This document shows, piece after piece, positions 1-7,820 of a stretch of 64,000 nucleotides of DNA; positions within the stretch are counted from its first letter, which is position 1, and each line of letters starts with the position of its first letter. The notes under the pieces were generated by a model, which was not told the DNA's origin, searched no databases, and was given only the letters and a program-made list of their open reading frames with translations. This DNA comes from an uncultured Sunxiuqinia sp. (GTDB lineage Bacteria > Bacteroidota > Bacteroidia > Bacteroidales > Prolixibacteraceae): the NCBI RefSeq assembly GCF_947495665.1, contig NZ_CANLZV010000003.1, forward strand, positions 248,001 to 312,000, written 5' to 3'. Position numbers and translations under genes: made by a program.

Positions 1-360
1 CTTTGCAAGGATGCTATCCAAATAATAATCAAAGACGTCCAAAATACCTTTGGAATCCTGAATTTTCAATAGTCTCTGCTTGATGGTAATTACATCAAAC
101 TCCTCATTAGAGGATCTGAGCTGGTTGAAAATATCTAAGATCTCGATTTTAATCCGGTCAAGGTTTTCATTCAGAATCTTTGATCCTTTGACTTTGCTAT
201 TAATCTTTTGCCTGGAAATATCCCAATGCTCCGGTAAAGCGTATAGGCCAGTTGAGAGTTCGGTTCGACTACCTCGGTATGTGTACCTTACACAGATCGA
301 TGATCGGCCATCTTCTGATTTTCTGCTTTTTCGTAATAAAAAGTTGATACTAATCTTCAT
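1..360 (-). CDS. Tyrosine recombinase (integrase), N-terminal part, runs off left edge
   Basis: The minus strand opens with an ATG at 360 and stays open for 120 codons to the window edge, so only the N-terminus is visible. It begins MKISINFLLRKSRKS and continues with the SICVRYTYRGSRTELSTGLY stretch. This is the pattern of the arm-type DNA-binding domain at the N-terminus of Bacteroidota phage/transposon integrases. The start of a SAM-like core-binding domain follows (region near SNEEFDVITIKQRLL). The catalytic domain (R-H-R-Y) lies outside. The gene reads away from the tRNA-Leu at 647-730, the usual geometry of an element integrated at a tRNA 3' end. I cannot tell whether the full gene is intact, or whether it belongs to a prophage, an ICE or a remnant. 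Confidence 0.8.
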   Translation of the reverse strand, partial: MKISINFLLRKSRKSEDGRSSICVRYTYRGSRTELSTGLYALPEHWDISRQKINSKVKGSKILNENLDRIKIEILDIFNQLRSSNEEFDVITIKQRLLKIQDSKGILDVFDYYLDSILAK

Positions 361-412
361 GGTGCAACAATAAAAAAATCAAAAACTAAGTCCTTTGGAC
401 TAATTAAAATAC

Positions 413-580
413 CTCATTTTGACTTTTTTAAAAAGCGGCAAAATGAGTCAATGTGAATCAAATAAAATGTTTTGAGTCAATTTGTTGCGTGATTTGCCGC
501 GACCAGAAGTTTTTTTGGGTGGCTTGGTCTCGATTTTGTCGCGTTTTATTTGTTTTCCGCGACCAATTTTTGATTTGGTC
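413..580. repeat. Cluster of short direct and inverted repeats between integrase and tRNA-Leu
   Basis: Three related 9-mers lie in the same orientation: TGAGTCAAT at 444-452, TGAATCAAA at 454-462 and TGAGTCAAT at 473-481. The first overlaps the right arm of a 9-bp inverted repeat (CTCATTTTG 413-421 / CAAAATGAG 439-447). Further right, CCGCGACCA occurs at 497-505 and 557-565, with inverted GTCGCG at 538-543 and a GACCAA/TTGGTC inverted pair at 561-566/575-580. Short repeats of this kind next to an integrase gene often serve as arm-type recombinase sites or as the operator of the integrase promoter. That role is inferred here. Confidence 0.4.
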
Positions 581-582
581 CC

Positions 583-630
583 TTAAAACAAAAGCGCTTA
601 AATCGTTGAATTTAAGCGCTTTTGTTTTAA
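583..630. terminator. Strong palindromic hairpin downstream of tRNA-Leu
   Basis: A perfect inverted repeat has 21-base arms at 583-603 and 610-630 and a 6-base loop. The core is AAGCGCTT with AAAACAAAA/TTTTGTTTT outer arms. It lies 16 bases past the 3' end of the tRNA (minus strand), and its symmetric A- and T-rich arms could terminate transcription in both directions. Confidence 0.7.
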
Positions 631-646
631 TTTGAATCTCTAAGTG

Positions 647-730
647 TGCCCAGTAAAGGACTCGAACCTTCACGTCCAGATGGACACTAGTCCCTGAAAC
701 TAGCGCGTCTACCAATTCCGCCAACTGGGC
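647..730 (-). tRNA. tRNA-Leu (anticodon CAG)
   Basis: Read on the minus strand from 730, this 84-base sequence folds as a class II tRNA. The 7-bp acceptor stem is GCCCAGT/ACTGGGC with discriminator A at 647. There is a D arm with GGTAGA, an anticodon stem CTAGT/ACTAG around the loop TTCAGGG (anticodon CAG, reads CUG), a long variable arm (TCCA/TGGA) and a T arm with TTCGAGT. The CCA end is not encoded (CAC follows). Its 3' end faces the integrase, so it is the likely integration target. Confidence 0.95.
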
Positions 731-838
731 ATTTCTGTTAAGAACGTAACCGGATGTTAATCCGTGTCTCAATTGTGTGTGCAAAACTATAAAAAAATCC
801 AGAACGACGACACTTTTATTTAAAAATATTATCGCCAA

Positions 839-1177
839 TTAGAGTCTTTTATAGCTGCTATTATATTGCGTATTGATAATCAATTCGTTTTCGTCGACAA
901 TAAAAATGAACTGTTCAACCTTTGTTACGGCCGGCGAGCTCATCGGGTCCAAAGATTTTGTTCCTTGACTGATGGTTGTTTCAGGAAGCCGCTCTTCTTT
1001 GGTGAAAATATACTTGGTGTGGTCATTGTTCATTGGGATTTTTGATAGTGGAAGGTTTGAGAACATTTCGGTGACTTTTTCTATCCGTTCACCTTTGAAA
1101 TCACGATTAAGTTTGCTTTGCATGCTGCAACCTGCTGCGATAATCAATATAAATAGTATACCCAAAATTCGATTCAT
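839..1177 (-). CDS. Small putative lipoprotein, unknown function
   Basis: This is a 112-residue protein starting MNRILGILFILIIAAGC. It has a short basic N-terminus, a hydrophobic stretch and a lipobox with Cys17, so it is predicted to be a lipoprotein exported to the envelope. The rest is polar with no motif I recognise. I prefer the ATG at 1177 over an in-frame TTG nine bases upstream because it gives a clean signal peptide. It stands alone between the tRNA and the rhamnose operon, in the same direction as rhaA but separated from it by a probable terminator. Lineage-specific hypothetical. Confidence 0.65.
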   Translation of the reverse strand: MNRILGILFILIIAAGCSMQSKLNRDFKGERIEKVTEMFSNLPLSKIPMNNDHTKYIFTKEERLPETTISQGTKSLDPMSSPAVTKVEQFIFIVDENELIINTQYNSSYKRL

Positions 1178-1380
1178 AGTTTCCAAGTTAACTGTTTGCT
1201 GAATGGAAATTCAAAGGTAGAAGAATTCTATTTGTTAAAATGCAAACAAAGGCTAATAAATGTGTAAAAACAGGCACGAAGTATTGTGTCGTGTGATGTT
1301 GTGGGATGGCTACTTTTGTTTGGAGAGTGCAGCTGGATTGTGTGAGGAGTGCGTCAAATATTTGTCGAAGAGACGAGTAA

Positions 1381-1425
1381 GCAAAAATGATTGCCGGCAG
1401 AATTTTCTGCCAACAACCATTTTGC
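1381..1425 (-). terminator. Imperfect inverted repeat after rhaA, probable operon terminator
   Basis: A perfect 7-bp core (GGCAGAA 1396-1402 / TTCTGCC 1405-1411) extends through G-T pairs and one bulge to GCAAAA/TTTTGC ends at 1381-1425. It lies 25 bases beyond the rhaA stop codon. On the minus strand the far arm contains an ATTTTTGC run. Confidence 0.6.
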
Positions 1426-1449
1426 ATAAATCAACCAATAAGCAGACAA

Positions 1450-2724
1450 TCAACTACTACGTTTTCTTAAAGTTTCTTTTTCATATTGTTGAATTTCAGC
1501 AATGTAATCAGCTCCGGAGGGAACCCCTTCCTGCAGGCAGTAGTAGTCCCAAACAGCAGCGAAAGGCATTGTTTTCAATTCTTCCAACATAGCCAGGCGT
1601 TCAAAGTTTTGGCCAGCCTCTTCCAGTTCAACCAGTGTTTTAGTTGGCTCCAGCATGGCAATAAGGAAGGCTTTTTGCGCGGCACGTGTACCTACCACAT
1701 AAGCGCCAATCCGGTTGATTGAAGCATCGAAGAAGTCTAAGCCTACATTGACACGGCTCATAAAGTCGTTACGAACAATTTCTGAAGCGATTAGCTGCAC
1801 GTCTTCATTCAGGGTAACCACATGGTCAGAATCCCAGCGAACCGGACGTGTTACGTGGAGCAACAGTTCATCGACAAATTGCAAACAAGACGAAATTTTG
1901 TCGCCAACCACTTCTGTTGGGTGAAAGTGCCCGCTATCCAGGCAAATCAGCTTGTTATTTTTGATGGCGTAGCCTAAGTAGAAATCATGCGAACCAACAG
2001 TCATTGACTCAACACCAATACCGAACACCTTGCTCTCTACGGCGTCTTTCATAAACTCTTTTGGGTATTCTTCAGCAAAAGCTTCATCGAGCGACTTGCG
2101 CAGGGTGGCACGATAACCATTACGGTCTACAGGAATATCTTTTGTTCCGTCCGGAATCCAAGTGTTATGCACGCAGGGAGTTCCCAGTTGTTTTCCCATT
2201 TCAGCCGAAATTGCCCGGCAACGTTTAACGTGTTCAACCCAAAACTTACGGTTTCCTTCATTTTTACTCGATAGGGTAAAACCATCTTCTGCTTTTGGGT
2301 GTGAGAAGCAGGTTGCATTGAAATCCAATCCTATACCGCGGGCTTTGGCCCAGTCAATCCAACTCTGGAAGTGCTTGACTTCAATTTGGTCCCGATCAAC
2401 AAATTCGCCTCCAAAATCTCCGTATATTGCGTGCAGGTTTAAGCGTTGCTTGCCAGGAAGCAAGGACATGACCTTGTCCAAATCAGCTCGCATTTCTTCA
2501 ATCGTACGTGCCTTTCCAGGGTAGTTGCCAGTTGTTTTAATACCGCCGCCGCCAAGCTCAGCATCGGGAGTTTCAAAACCACCTACGTCGTCGGTTTGCC
2601 AGCAGTGCAGAGAAATAGCCAGTTCGCCCATTTTTTTCAGTGCAGCATCCGTATCCACACCAATGGCCGCATATTGTTCCTTGGCTAGTTCATAAGCCTT
2701 TTTAATCAACTCTGTTTTACTCAT
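1450..2724 (-). CDS. rhaA: L-rhamnose isomerase
   Basis: This enzyme interconverts L-rhamnose and L-rhamnulose, the first catabolic step in the cytoplasm. At 424 residues it matches the usual size of the E. coli-type RhaA family (about 419). Recognisable family stretches are ISLHCWQTDDVGGFE near residue 38, LNLHAIYGDF near 97, LDFNATCFSHPKA near 133, and the metal-site region CLDSGHFHPTE followed by RWDSDHVV in the C-terminal half. It is the last gene of rhaT-rhaM-rhaA (65 bases after rhaM) and is followed by a hairpin. Rhamnulokinase and rhamnulose-1-phosphate aldolase, needed for the next steps, are not in this window. Confidence 0.95.
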   Translation of the reverse strand: MSKTELIKKAYELAKEQYAAIGVDTDAALKKMGELAISLHCWQTDDVGGFETPDAELGGGGIKTTGNYPGKARTIEEMRADLDKVMSLLPGKQRLNLHAIYGDFGGEFVDRDQIEVKHFQSWIDWAKARGIGLDFNATCFSHPKAEDGFTLSSKNEGNRKFWVEHVKRCRAISAEMGKQLGTPCVHNTWIPDGTKDIPVDRNGYRATLRKSLDEAFAEEYPKEFMKDAVESKVFGIGVESMTVGSHDFYLGYAIKNNKLICLDSGHFHPTEVVGDKISSCLQFVDELLLHVTRPVRWDSDHVVTLNEDVQLIASEIVRNDFMSRVNVGLDFFDASINRIGAYVVGTRAAQKAFLIAMLEPTKTLVELEEAGQNFERLAMLEELKTMPFAAVWDYYCLQEGVPSGADYIAEIQQYEKETLRKRSS

Positions 2725-2789
2725 ATTTATAGAAATTTAATTTTTAGATTTTTGATAAATGGATTTTGAAGCTCATTAGCTGAGCCTTC

Positions 2790-3104
2790 CTATTTCATAT
2801 AGAAGACCTCTTTTAATGGAATGCTTACCGGTGAATTATCCGGATTGGTTTTCATGATATCGGCCATAAAAGCCCACCATTGTTGCACAATCTCCGTTTT
2901 TCCAAGATTTTGAGAGCCTTCTTTCCCGTGCGTATGCTGGAAAGCAAAAAGCGTGTTGGTTTCTTCGTCTAAAAAGATCGAATACTCACTGATACCGGAA
3001 TCCTTCAGGAGCTTTTTCAGCTCGGGCCAGATTTTCTGGTGCCGCTTGATGTATTCTTCTTTTTGACCATCATTCAGATACATCTTAAATGCTAAACGAC
3101 TCAT
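2790..3104 (-). CDS. rhaM: L-rhamnose mutarotase
   Basis: This 104-residue protein catalyses anomeric interconversion of L-rhamnose, supplying the form used by the isomerase. It matches the RhaM/RhaU family in length and in landmarks: the N-terminal RLAFKMYLN, KRHQKIWPEL (containing the family's catalytic His), the QQWWAFMADIM block and the C-terminal TNPDNSPVS...EVFYMK. It sits 12 bases after rhaT and before rhaA, so the three genes are probably one transcript. Confidence 0.95.
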   Translation of the reverse strand: MSRLAFKMYLNDGQKEEYIKRHQKIWPELKKLLKDSGISEYSIFLDEETNTLFAFQHTHGKEGSQNLGKTEIVQQWWAFMADIMKTNPDNSPVSIPLKEVFYMK

Positions 3105-3116
3105 GCGATTGGTGTT

Positions 3117-4217
3117 TTAATTTAAGAAATCACTTTTCGCAATACCCATGATGATGATGGATAACAGAATCAGACCAATTCCAAGAAAAATGGCCGACCG
3201 CGTTTTACTCGAAACGCCTGCCCATTCTTTTCGGTAAAAACCCCAGAAGTTGGCCGTAAGAATAATCGTAGACATGTGTAAAATCCATGAGCTGGCGCCG
3301 TTTCCAATTTTTGTTTCACCCATTCCGTAAAAGAAAAACTGAAGGAACCAGGTGGTACCGGCTAAGGCACAAAGCAGGTAGTTTCTGAGTAATGGCGAAG
3401 ATGAATCAACAAAATCACCCCCGGTTTTATTTTTCAGAATAAGAGCCACTGACCAGATTAAATTGGTTGTTAATCCCCCCCAAAGAATAACCAAAAAGAT
3501 GATGTTATTTTCGAACAGGTAAGTGCCGTCGCTAACAAAGGGAAAATTGTTGGATACAGCAATTTCACGCACGGCTTCTCCCATTTGCTTACCGGCATCG
3601 ATACCAAAGCTGAAGAATGCACTTAAAATACCCGAAACTCCGGCAATAATTAAGCCTTTGGTCAATTTAAACTCTGTGTTTACGCCATCTTTATGGCCCA
3701 GAAGATCCTTGTCTTTCATCAGTCCGGCTTTTCCACAAAGAACAATTCCGACCATGAGTACCAGGATTCCGAACAAAACCACCTGACCGCTTGCGGTTGA
3801 CAGCATATCGGTAAAAGAATCTCCTGCAGGTAAAACTTCGGCTAAATTTCCAACATCGCGAAGAATTGGTAAGCCCAGCGAACCCACGAGCGAGGTAATT
3901 CCCAATAAAACCGAATTACCCAACGACATTCCCAGGTAACGAATACCCAAACCATAGGTCAGCCCTCCGATTCCCCAAAGCACGCCGAGAATGTAAGTTG
4001 TTCTTAGGACGGAAGAATCAGCAGCAGCTAAAATTCCCTGCCATTCCGGAGTGGTTAACAAAACTGCGATGAAAGGCATGATTAGCCAGGAAAATAATCC
4101 TCCGACAATCCAGTAAACTTCCCATCGCCATTTTTTAACAAGATTATACGGCATGTACCAGCTTCCGGAGGAAGCGCCACCGAGCGAGTGAAAAATAATT
4201 CCTAAAATTGCTTGCAT
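3117..4217 (-). CDS. rhaT: L-rhamnose/proton symporter
   Basis: This 366-residue inner-membrane protein has about ten hydrophobic helices and resembles E. coli RhaT throughout. Landmarks are the N-terminal GIIFHSLGGASSGSWYMPY, KKWRWEVYWIVGGLFSW, GVLWGIGGLTYGLGIRYLGMS, TWFLQFFFYGMG and SSWILHMS near the end. It would import L-rhamnose with protons. It is the first gene of the rha operon and is divergent from the AraC-type regulator, sharing a 146-base regulatory region. A Bacteroidota-type promoter on the minus strand (-33 at 4320-4322, -7 at 4292-4299) lies 75 bases upstream. Confidence 0.93.
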   Translation of the reverse strand: MQAILGIIFHSLGGASSGSWYMPYNLVKKWRWEVYWIVGGLFSWLIMPFIAVLLTTPEWQGILAAADSSVLRTTYILGVLWGIGGLTYGLGIRYLGMSLGNSVLLGITSLVGSLGLPILRDVGNLAEVLPAGDSFTDMLSTASGQVVLFGILVLMVGIVLCGKAGLMKDKDLLGHKDGVNTEFKLTKGLIIAGVSGILSAFFSFGIDAGKQMGEAVREIAVSNNFPFVSDGTYLFENNIIFLVILWGGLTTNLIWSVALILKNKTGGDFVDSSSPLLRNYLLCALAGTTWFLQFFFYGMGETKIGNGASSWILHMSTIILTANFWGFYRKEWAGVSSKTRSAIFLGIGLILLSIIIMGIAKSDFLN

Positions 4218-4277
4218 GTTTAGTTTGATTTAATCCTGTGAAGCCACAGGAATTTAGTAATTTTGATTTTGTTTGCT

Positions 4278-4311
4278 TACTAGTCCAATTTCAAAAGTAG
4301 CTTGATTAGTA
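4278..4311. promoter_or_regulatory. Inverted repeat in the rhaT/araC divergent region, candidate operator
   Basis: TACTAGTC (4278-4285) and GATTAGTA (4304-4311) form an inverted repeat with one mismatch. It is centred on the rhaT -7 box and lies just upstream of the regulator gene. This placement suits an operator controlling rhaT. Which protein binds it is not shown by the sequence. Confidence 0.4.
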
Positions 4312-4322
4312 GATTTGAACAA
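4292..4322 (-). promoter_or_regulatory. Promoter of rhaT-rhaM-rhaA
   Basis: On the minus strand TACTTTTG (4299-4292) is a perfect TAnnTTTG -7 box, and TTG (4322-4320) lies 20 bases upstream. It overlaps the -33 element of the opposing promoter for the AraC-type gene. Confidence 0.6.
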
Positions 4323-4345
4323 TGCACAATCTGGCAGATAGTTTG
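4314..4345 (+). promoter_or_regulatory. Probable promoter of the AraC-type regulator
   Basis: TTTG at 4314-4317 is followed by ATAGTTTG at 4338-4345, one base short of the ideal TAnnTTTG. Transcription would begin near 4352. That argues for translation starting at 4364 rather than at the upstream ATG at 4322. Confidence 0.4.
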
Positions 4346-4363
4346 CACTTTTTGATACCAATT

Positions 4364-5227
4364 ATGAATGACTTTTTTAAATACCTGACCGCTGGTGAGG
4401 AGGATCAAAACTGGGGATTGTATTTGAGTGTGGCAGGTGCCTATCGGGCTATGCCCGAGAAGGCTTATCCGCCCATGAAGCACCCCAGTGGGTATTATTT
4501 TAGCTGGGATGGTGGCCGGATTCTGCAGGAATATCAGCTTAATTACATAACCCAGGGGAGTGGCGTGTTTGAAAGTCGGGAAGGGCGTTTGCCTATACGG
4601 GCCGGCGCTGTTTTGCTGATTAAGCCGGGAGAATGGCACCGTTATCAGCCCAGCCGAAAAAGTGGCTGGCAGGAGCACTATATTGGCTTTGACGGGGAGC
4701 TGGCTTCCCGCTTGTTGACGCATCCGCTGTTTAACCGTAATCCGCCGGTTTTAAATGTTGGGGTGCGCGAAGATTTGATTGATACTTACTATAAGATTTT
4801 TGACCTGGTGAGTGATGAGAAGCCCGGTTTTCAGCAGATTGCCTCGGGCTTGATTATGAAAATGCTGGGACAACTCATTTCCATTGAAAAACAAAAAGAA
4901 TTTACCGGGAAGCGTATTGAAGCGATTATTGAAGGGGCCCGCTTTAAAATAAGGGAGCAAGTTGACCAGACTTTGGATATGAAAGAACTGGCACATAATT
5001 ATAACATTGGCTACTCCTATTTTCGTAAGATGTTTAAAAGCTATACGGGCATGTCGCCGCATAAGTATCATTTGGAGTTAAAAGTGATGCGTGCCAAGGA
5101 GCTTTTGCTGGTGACGGATAAAAGTGTGAAGGAAATTAGCTATGAGTTGGGTTTTCAGTCCATTCATTATTTCAGTCGCTTGTTTAAAAACAAAGTAGGG
5201 AAGAGCCCTTCCGAGTTTCGTTGTTAA
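4364..5227 (+). CDS. AraC-family transcriptional regulator, probable rhamnose regulator
   Basis: The product is 287 residues. The N-terminal half is an AraC-type cupin ligand-binding domain (YITQGSGVFESREG, then VLLIKPGEWHRYQP). The C-terminal 100 residues carry two helix-turn-helix motifs of the AraC/XylS type: LDMKELAHNYNIGYSYFRKMFK, then the family signature VKEISYELGFQSIHYFSRLFK. It is divergent from rhaT over a short region with overlapping promoters and an inverted repeat, so control of the rhamnose operon is likely but inferred. An ATG at 4322 would add 14 residues. I chose 4364 because 4322 lies inside the likely promoter. Confidence 0.88.
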   Translation: MNDFFKYLTAGEEDQNWGLYLSVAGAYRAMPEKAYPPMKHPSGYYFSWDGGRILQEYQLNYITQGSGVFESREGRLPIRAGAVLLIKPGEWHRYQPSRKSGWQEHYIGFDGELASRLLTHPLFNRNPPVLNVGVREDLIDTYYKIFDLVSDEKPGFQQIASGLIMKMLGQLISIEKQKEFTGKRIEAIIEGARFKIREQVDQTLDMKELAHNYNIGYSYFRKMFKSYTGMSPHKYHLELKVMRAKELLLVTDKSVKEISYELGFQSIHYFSRLFKNKVGKSPSEFRC

Positions 5228-5262
5228 GAACAAAAAGCTTTAAAAACGAATAAATTGTCATT

Positions 5263-5721
5263 ATGAAAAAGATTGCACTGGGAACAGACCATGCCGGTTA
5301 CCGTTTGAAGGAAGCTATAAAAGCATTCTTGCTGAAAGAAGGTTATGAGCTTGTGGATTTGGGAACTTTCTCGGAAGAGGCCGTTGATTATACCGATTAT
5401 GTGATTCCTGCTGCTGAGGCGGTTGTCACCGGCCAGGCCGATTGTGGGGTTGTTTTTGGAGGAAGTGGTAATGGGGAGGCTATGGCCGCCAATAAGGTGA
5501 AGGGCATTCGCTGTGCGCTTTGTTGGAATGAAAAGTCGGCTGTGCTTGCCAAGGAACATAACAATGCCAATGTGATTGCTTTGGGCGGGCGAATGGTTTC
5601 GGAAGAAGAAGCAATCAAATTGGTTGCAGCCTGGCTGGGAGCCAACTTCGAAAACGGCCGGCACTTGAAACGTATTCAGAAATTAGCCGACTACGAGGGC
5701 TATACCGGTCCGCTAGGCTAG
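5263..5721 (+). CDS. rpiB: Ribose-5-phosphate isomerase B, mycobacterial-type active site
   Basis: This 152-residue RpiB/LacAB-family sugar-phosphate isomerase interconverts ribose 5-phosphate and ribulose 5-phosphate. The N-terminus KKIALGTDHAGYRLK and the C-terminal WLGANFENGRHLKRIQKL are typical. The central loop reads VVFGGSGNGEAMAANK. Where E. coli RpiB has the catalytic Cys (CGTGVG), this protein has Gly, and a Glu follows (GNGE), as in the Mycobacterium tuberculosis enzyme, where that Glu takes the base role. It begins 35 bases after the AraC gene on the same strand and may be cotranscribed with it. It could act on another sugar phosphate. Confidence 0.9.
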   Translation: MKKIALGTDHAGYRLKEAIKAFLLKEGYELVDLGTFSEEAVDYTDYVIPAAEAVVTGQADCGVVFGGSGNGEAMAANKVKGIRCALCWNEKSAVLAKEHNNANVIALGGRMVSEEEAIKLVAAWLGANFENGRHLKRIQKLADYEGYTGPLG

Positions 5722-5865
5722 CATGTGGATTTTGTTGCTTCCATCTTGAGTAAATATTCCACTAACGGTTGCTTTTAATTTTAACAATTGGGTTTTGGTC
5801 GTTTTGAAAGAGTTGAGAAGCTAAAACTTCGGAATATAAAAAAGCCCAGGCAGGCAAAAAAAAAC

Positions 5866-5896
5866 TTGTATCTAGACTCAGCTCATTCTAAATTTG
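5866..5896 (+). promoter_or_regulatory. Promoter of rlmF
   Basis: TTG (5866-5868) lies 20 bases upstream of a perfect TAAATTTG -7 box (5889-5896). Transcription would begin around 5903, giving a very short leader before the ATG at 5919. Confidence 0.6.
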
Positions 5897-5918
5897 CAGC
5901 ACAGAAAAGCCACGATGC

Positions 5919-6884
5919 ATGCATGCGAAAAAGAAAATTCATCCGAACGAAAAATCAAACTTACATCCACGAAATAAAAACCGATGCCGCTATGATTTCC
6001 AACGGCTGGTAACTGCTTGCTCCGAATTGAAGCCCTTTGTACGGCTGAATGATTATGGTGATGAATCCATCGATTTTGCAGATCCGAAGGCCGTAAAAAT
6101 CTTAAATAAGGCCTTGCTTTTGGCTAATTATGATCTGGCATATTGGGAGATTCCTGACGGTTATCTCTGTCCGCCTATTCCTGGGCGCGCAGATTATATC
6201 CATCATATGGCGGATTTGCTTGCCCGTTCAAATCAAGGTAAAATCCCCAGTGGAGGTACCATCACCGGCCTTGATGTCGGTGTTGGAGCCAATTGTATTT
6301 ACCCCATCTTGGGGACACTGGAATACGGTTGGTCGTTTGTTGGCGCAGATATAGATGCCGTGGCTCTAAAGTCAGCTGCCAACATTGTTTCAAAAAATGA
6401 GGTGCTAAGCGGGAAAATAGACTTGCGTCAGCAACCCAATTCGAAGGATATCTTTCGGGGGATTATTCGTGCCGATGAGCGTTTTGACCTGACGATTTGC
6501 AATCCCCCCTTTCATGCTTCGGCAGCGGAGGCGCAGGCTGGAACACTTCGGAAGCTGCGTAATTTGAACAAGCAAAAAGGCGGCAAGCTCAAATTGAACT
6601 TCGGAGGTCAGAATAATGAATTGTGGTGCGAAGGGGGAGAAGCAAACTTTGTGCGCAGAATGATTCAACAAAGCCGACAGTTTGCGAATTCCTGCTATTG
6701 GTTTTCTACTTTAATTTCCAAGAAGGAAAATCTTCCGACAGTCTATTGCGCTTTGAAGCAAGCTGAAGCCGCTGAAATAGAAACGTTGCCAATGGGACAA
6801 GGCCAAAAAAACAGCCGCATTGTAGCATGGACATTTCTGACAAAAGAAGCGAGAGCCAGCTGGAGAAACAGCCGATGGAAGTGA
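5919..6884 (+). CDS. rlmF: 23S rRNA (adenine-1618-N6)-methyltransferase
   Basis: A SAM-dependent methyltransferase that modifies A1618 of 23S rRNA. The 321 residues match RlmF/Ybi[14 protein letters not shown] near the N-terminus, [19 protein letters not shown], the SAM-binding [15 protein letters not shown], and the N6-adenine methyltransferase catalytic motif NPPFH (near residue 191). It is monocistronic with its own promoter and ends at a bidirectional hairpin shared with the convergent gene. Confidence 0.95.
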   Translation: MHAKKKIHPNEKSNLHPRNKNRCRYDFQRLVTACSELKPFVRLNDYGDESIDFADPKAVKILNKALLLANYDLAYWEIPDGYLCPPIPGRADYIHHMADLLARSNQGKIPSGGTITGLDVGVGANCIYPILGTLEYGWSFVGADIDAVALKSAANIVSKNEVLSGKIDLRQQPNSKDIFRGIIRADERFDLTICNPPFHASAAEAQAGTLRKLRNLNKQKGGKLKLNFGGQNNELWCEGGEANFVRRMIQQSRQFANSCYWFSTLISKKENLPTVYCALKQAEAAEIETLPMGQGQKNSRIVAWTFLTKEARASWRNSRWK

Positions 6885-6910
6885 CGGCAAACTGAAAGGA
6901 CTGAATATGA

Positions 6911-6951
6911 CAAAGGCAGCGCAATCGGAATAACCGACTATGCTGCCTTTG
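6911..6951. terminator. Bidirectional terminator between rlmF and the PhnA-like gene
   Basis: CAAAGGCAGC (6911-6920) pairs perfectly with GCTGCCTTTG (6942-6951), and an inner TCGG/CCGA pair (6925-6928/6934-6937) extends the fold. It lies between convergent genes. Confidence 0.65.
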
Positions 6952-6991
6952 TTGTTATGGTGAAGTTAAAAACCGGTATCCAGCCAGGTTT

Positions 6992-7576
6992 CTAGTTTGT
7001 TTTCTTGGTAAACTTGGTCAGAATAACAATTTGTTGTCCGTTTACGCGACCTTCAATGTGTTCCGGATTATCGTGCACCAATGAAATTCCGCGTACAGCC
7101 GTGCCTCGTTTGGCTACAAAGCTGGTTCCTTTTACGTTCAGGTCTTTGATCAGCACAACAGTATCGCCGGCTAAAAGGGGAACTCCATTGCTGTCCATGT
7201 GTTTCGGGGCGTCATCTTGTTCTGCTCCGGTGCTTTGTCCTGTTTTGGCCCATTCCAATACGTCTTCTTCCAGGTAAAGCATGTCCAGCAGGTTTTGCGC
7301 CCAGCCTTCATTCCGAAGTTGGTTTAACATGCGCCAGGCCATGACTTGAACAGCGGGCTCCTGGCTCCACATGCTGTCGTTCAGGCAATGCCAGTGGTTG
7401 ACATCCAATTGGTCTGGATTTTCAATTTGTGTCAGGCAGTGGTTGCAGACAAGAATGCTTTCATCAACCGATCCACTGGTTTTAGGGGGTACTTCATAAG
7501 CTTTCAGTTCTTGGTTTGATCCACATAATTCGCATACCGATCCGCTGCGCTCCAGTAATTTTTTCTCCAGGCTCAT
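6992..7576 (-). CDS. PhnA/YjdM-like zinc-ribbon protein
   Basis: The 194-residue product matches the PhnA (YjdM) family. An N-terminal zinc ribbon has Cys15-x2-Cys18 and Cys44-x2-Cys47, and the C-terminal PhnA domain contains GDTVVLIKDLNVKG and KRGTAVRGI. Despite the historical phn name, E. coli PhnA is not required for phosphonate use, so function is uncertain; a small nucleic-acid or metal-related role is only a guess. A perfect -7 box (TACCTTTG on the minus strand, 7630-7623) lies 47 bases upstream. Confidence 0.85.
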   Translation of the reverse strand: MSLEKKLLERSGSVCELCGSNQELKAYEVPPKTSGSVDESILVCNHCLTQIENPDQLDVNHWHCLNDSMWSQEPAVQVMAWRMLNQLRNEGWAQNLLDMLYLEEDVLEWAKTGQSTGAEQDDAPKHMDSNGVPLLAGDTVVLIKDLNVKGTSFVAKRGTAVRGISLVHDNPEHIEGRVNGQQIVILTKFTKKTN

Positions 7577-7772
7577 CTCGTAATAATTCTATGGTTATGA
7601 TTTTTTGTTTTTTATGAGGGGGCAAAGGTAAGGCAGAATGCTTAGATTGGAACACTTCAGGCCGTTTATTTTCAGAAAAGCACTTTTGATAGGTGTAAGT
7701 TTGAAGGTCAGTCCGGATTGGTTAAAGTTGATGTAACCGATTTATTTGGAGTGTGTTTGAGAAATTTGAAGC

Positions 7773-7801
7773 AAAAAAAAGGAGGCCGTATCGGCCTCCT
7801 T
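7773..7801 (-). terminator. Rho-independent terminator of the tricorn-like gene
   Basis: On the minus strand, AAGGAGGCCG (7801-7792) pairs with CGGCCTCCTT (7788-7779) across a 3-base loop, followed by a run of eight T (7780-7773). It lies 20 bases past the stop codon. Confidence 0.9.
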
Positions 7802-7820
7802 CTATGCTTGTTTGATTGGA

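Noticed and set aside
458-838. 126-codon minus-strand frame over the tRNA region
   Set aside because: It overlaps the tRNA-Leu, the long hairpin and the repeat cluster; the translation looks like read-through of non-coding sequence.
1188-1592. Frames on both strands between the lipoprotein gene and rhaA
   Set aside because: They lack plausible composition, overlap the rhaA 3' end or the terminator, and have no recognisable family.
5788-6012. 74-codon frame upstream of rlmF
   Set aside because: It spans the rlmF promoter and overlaps the start of rlmF in another frame; no signal of a real gene.
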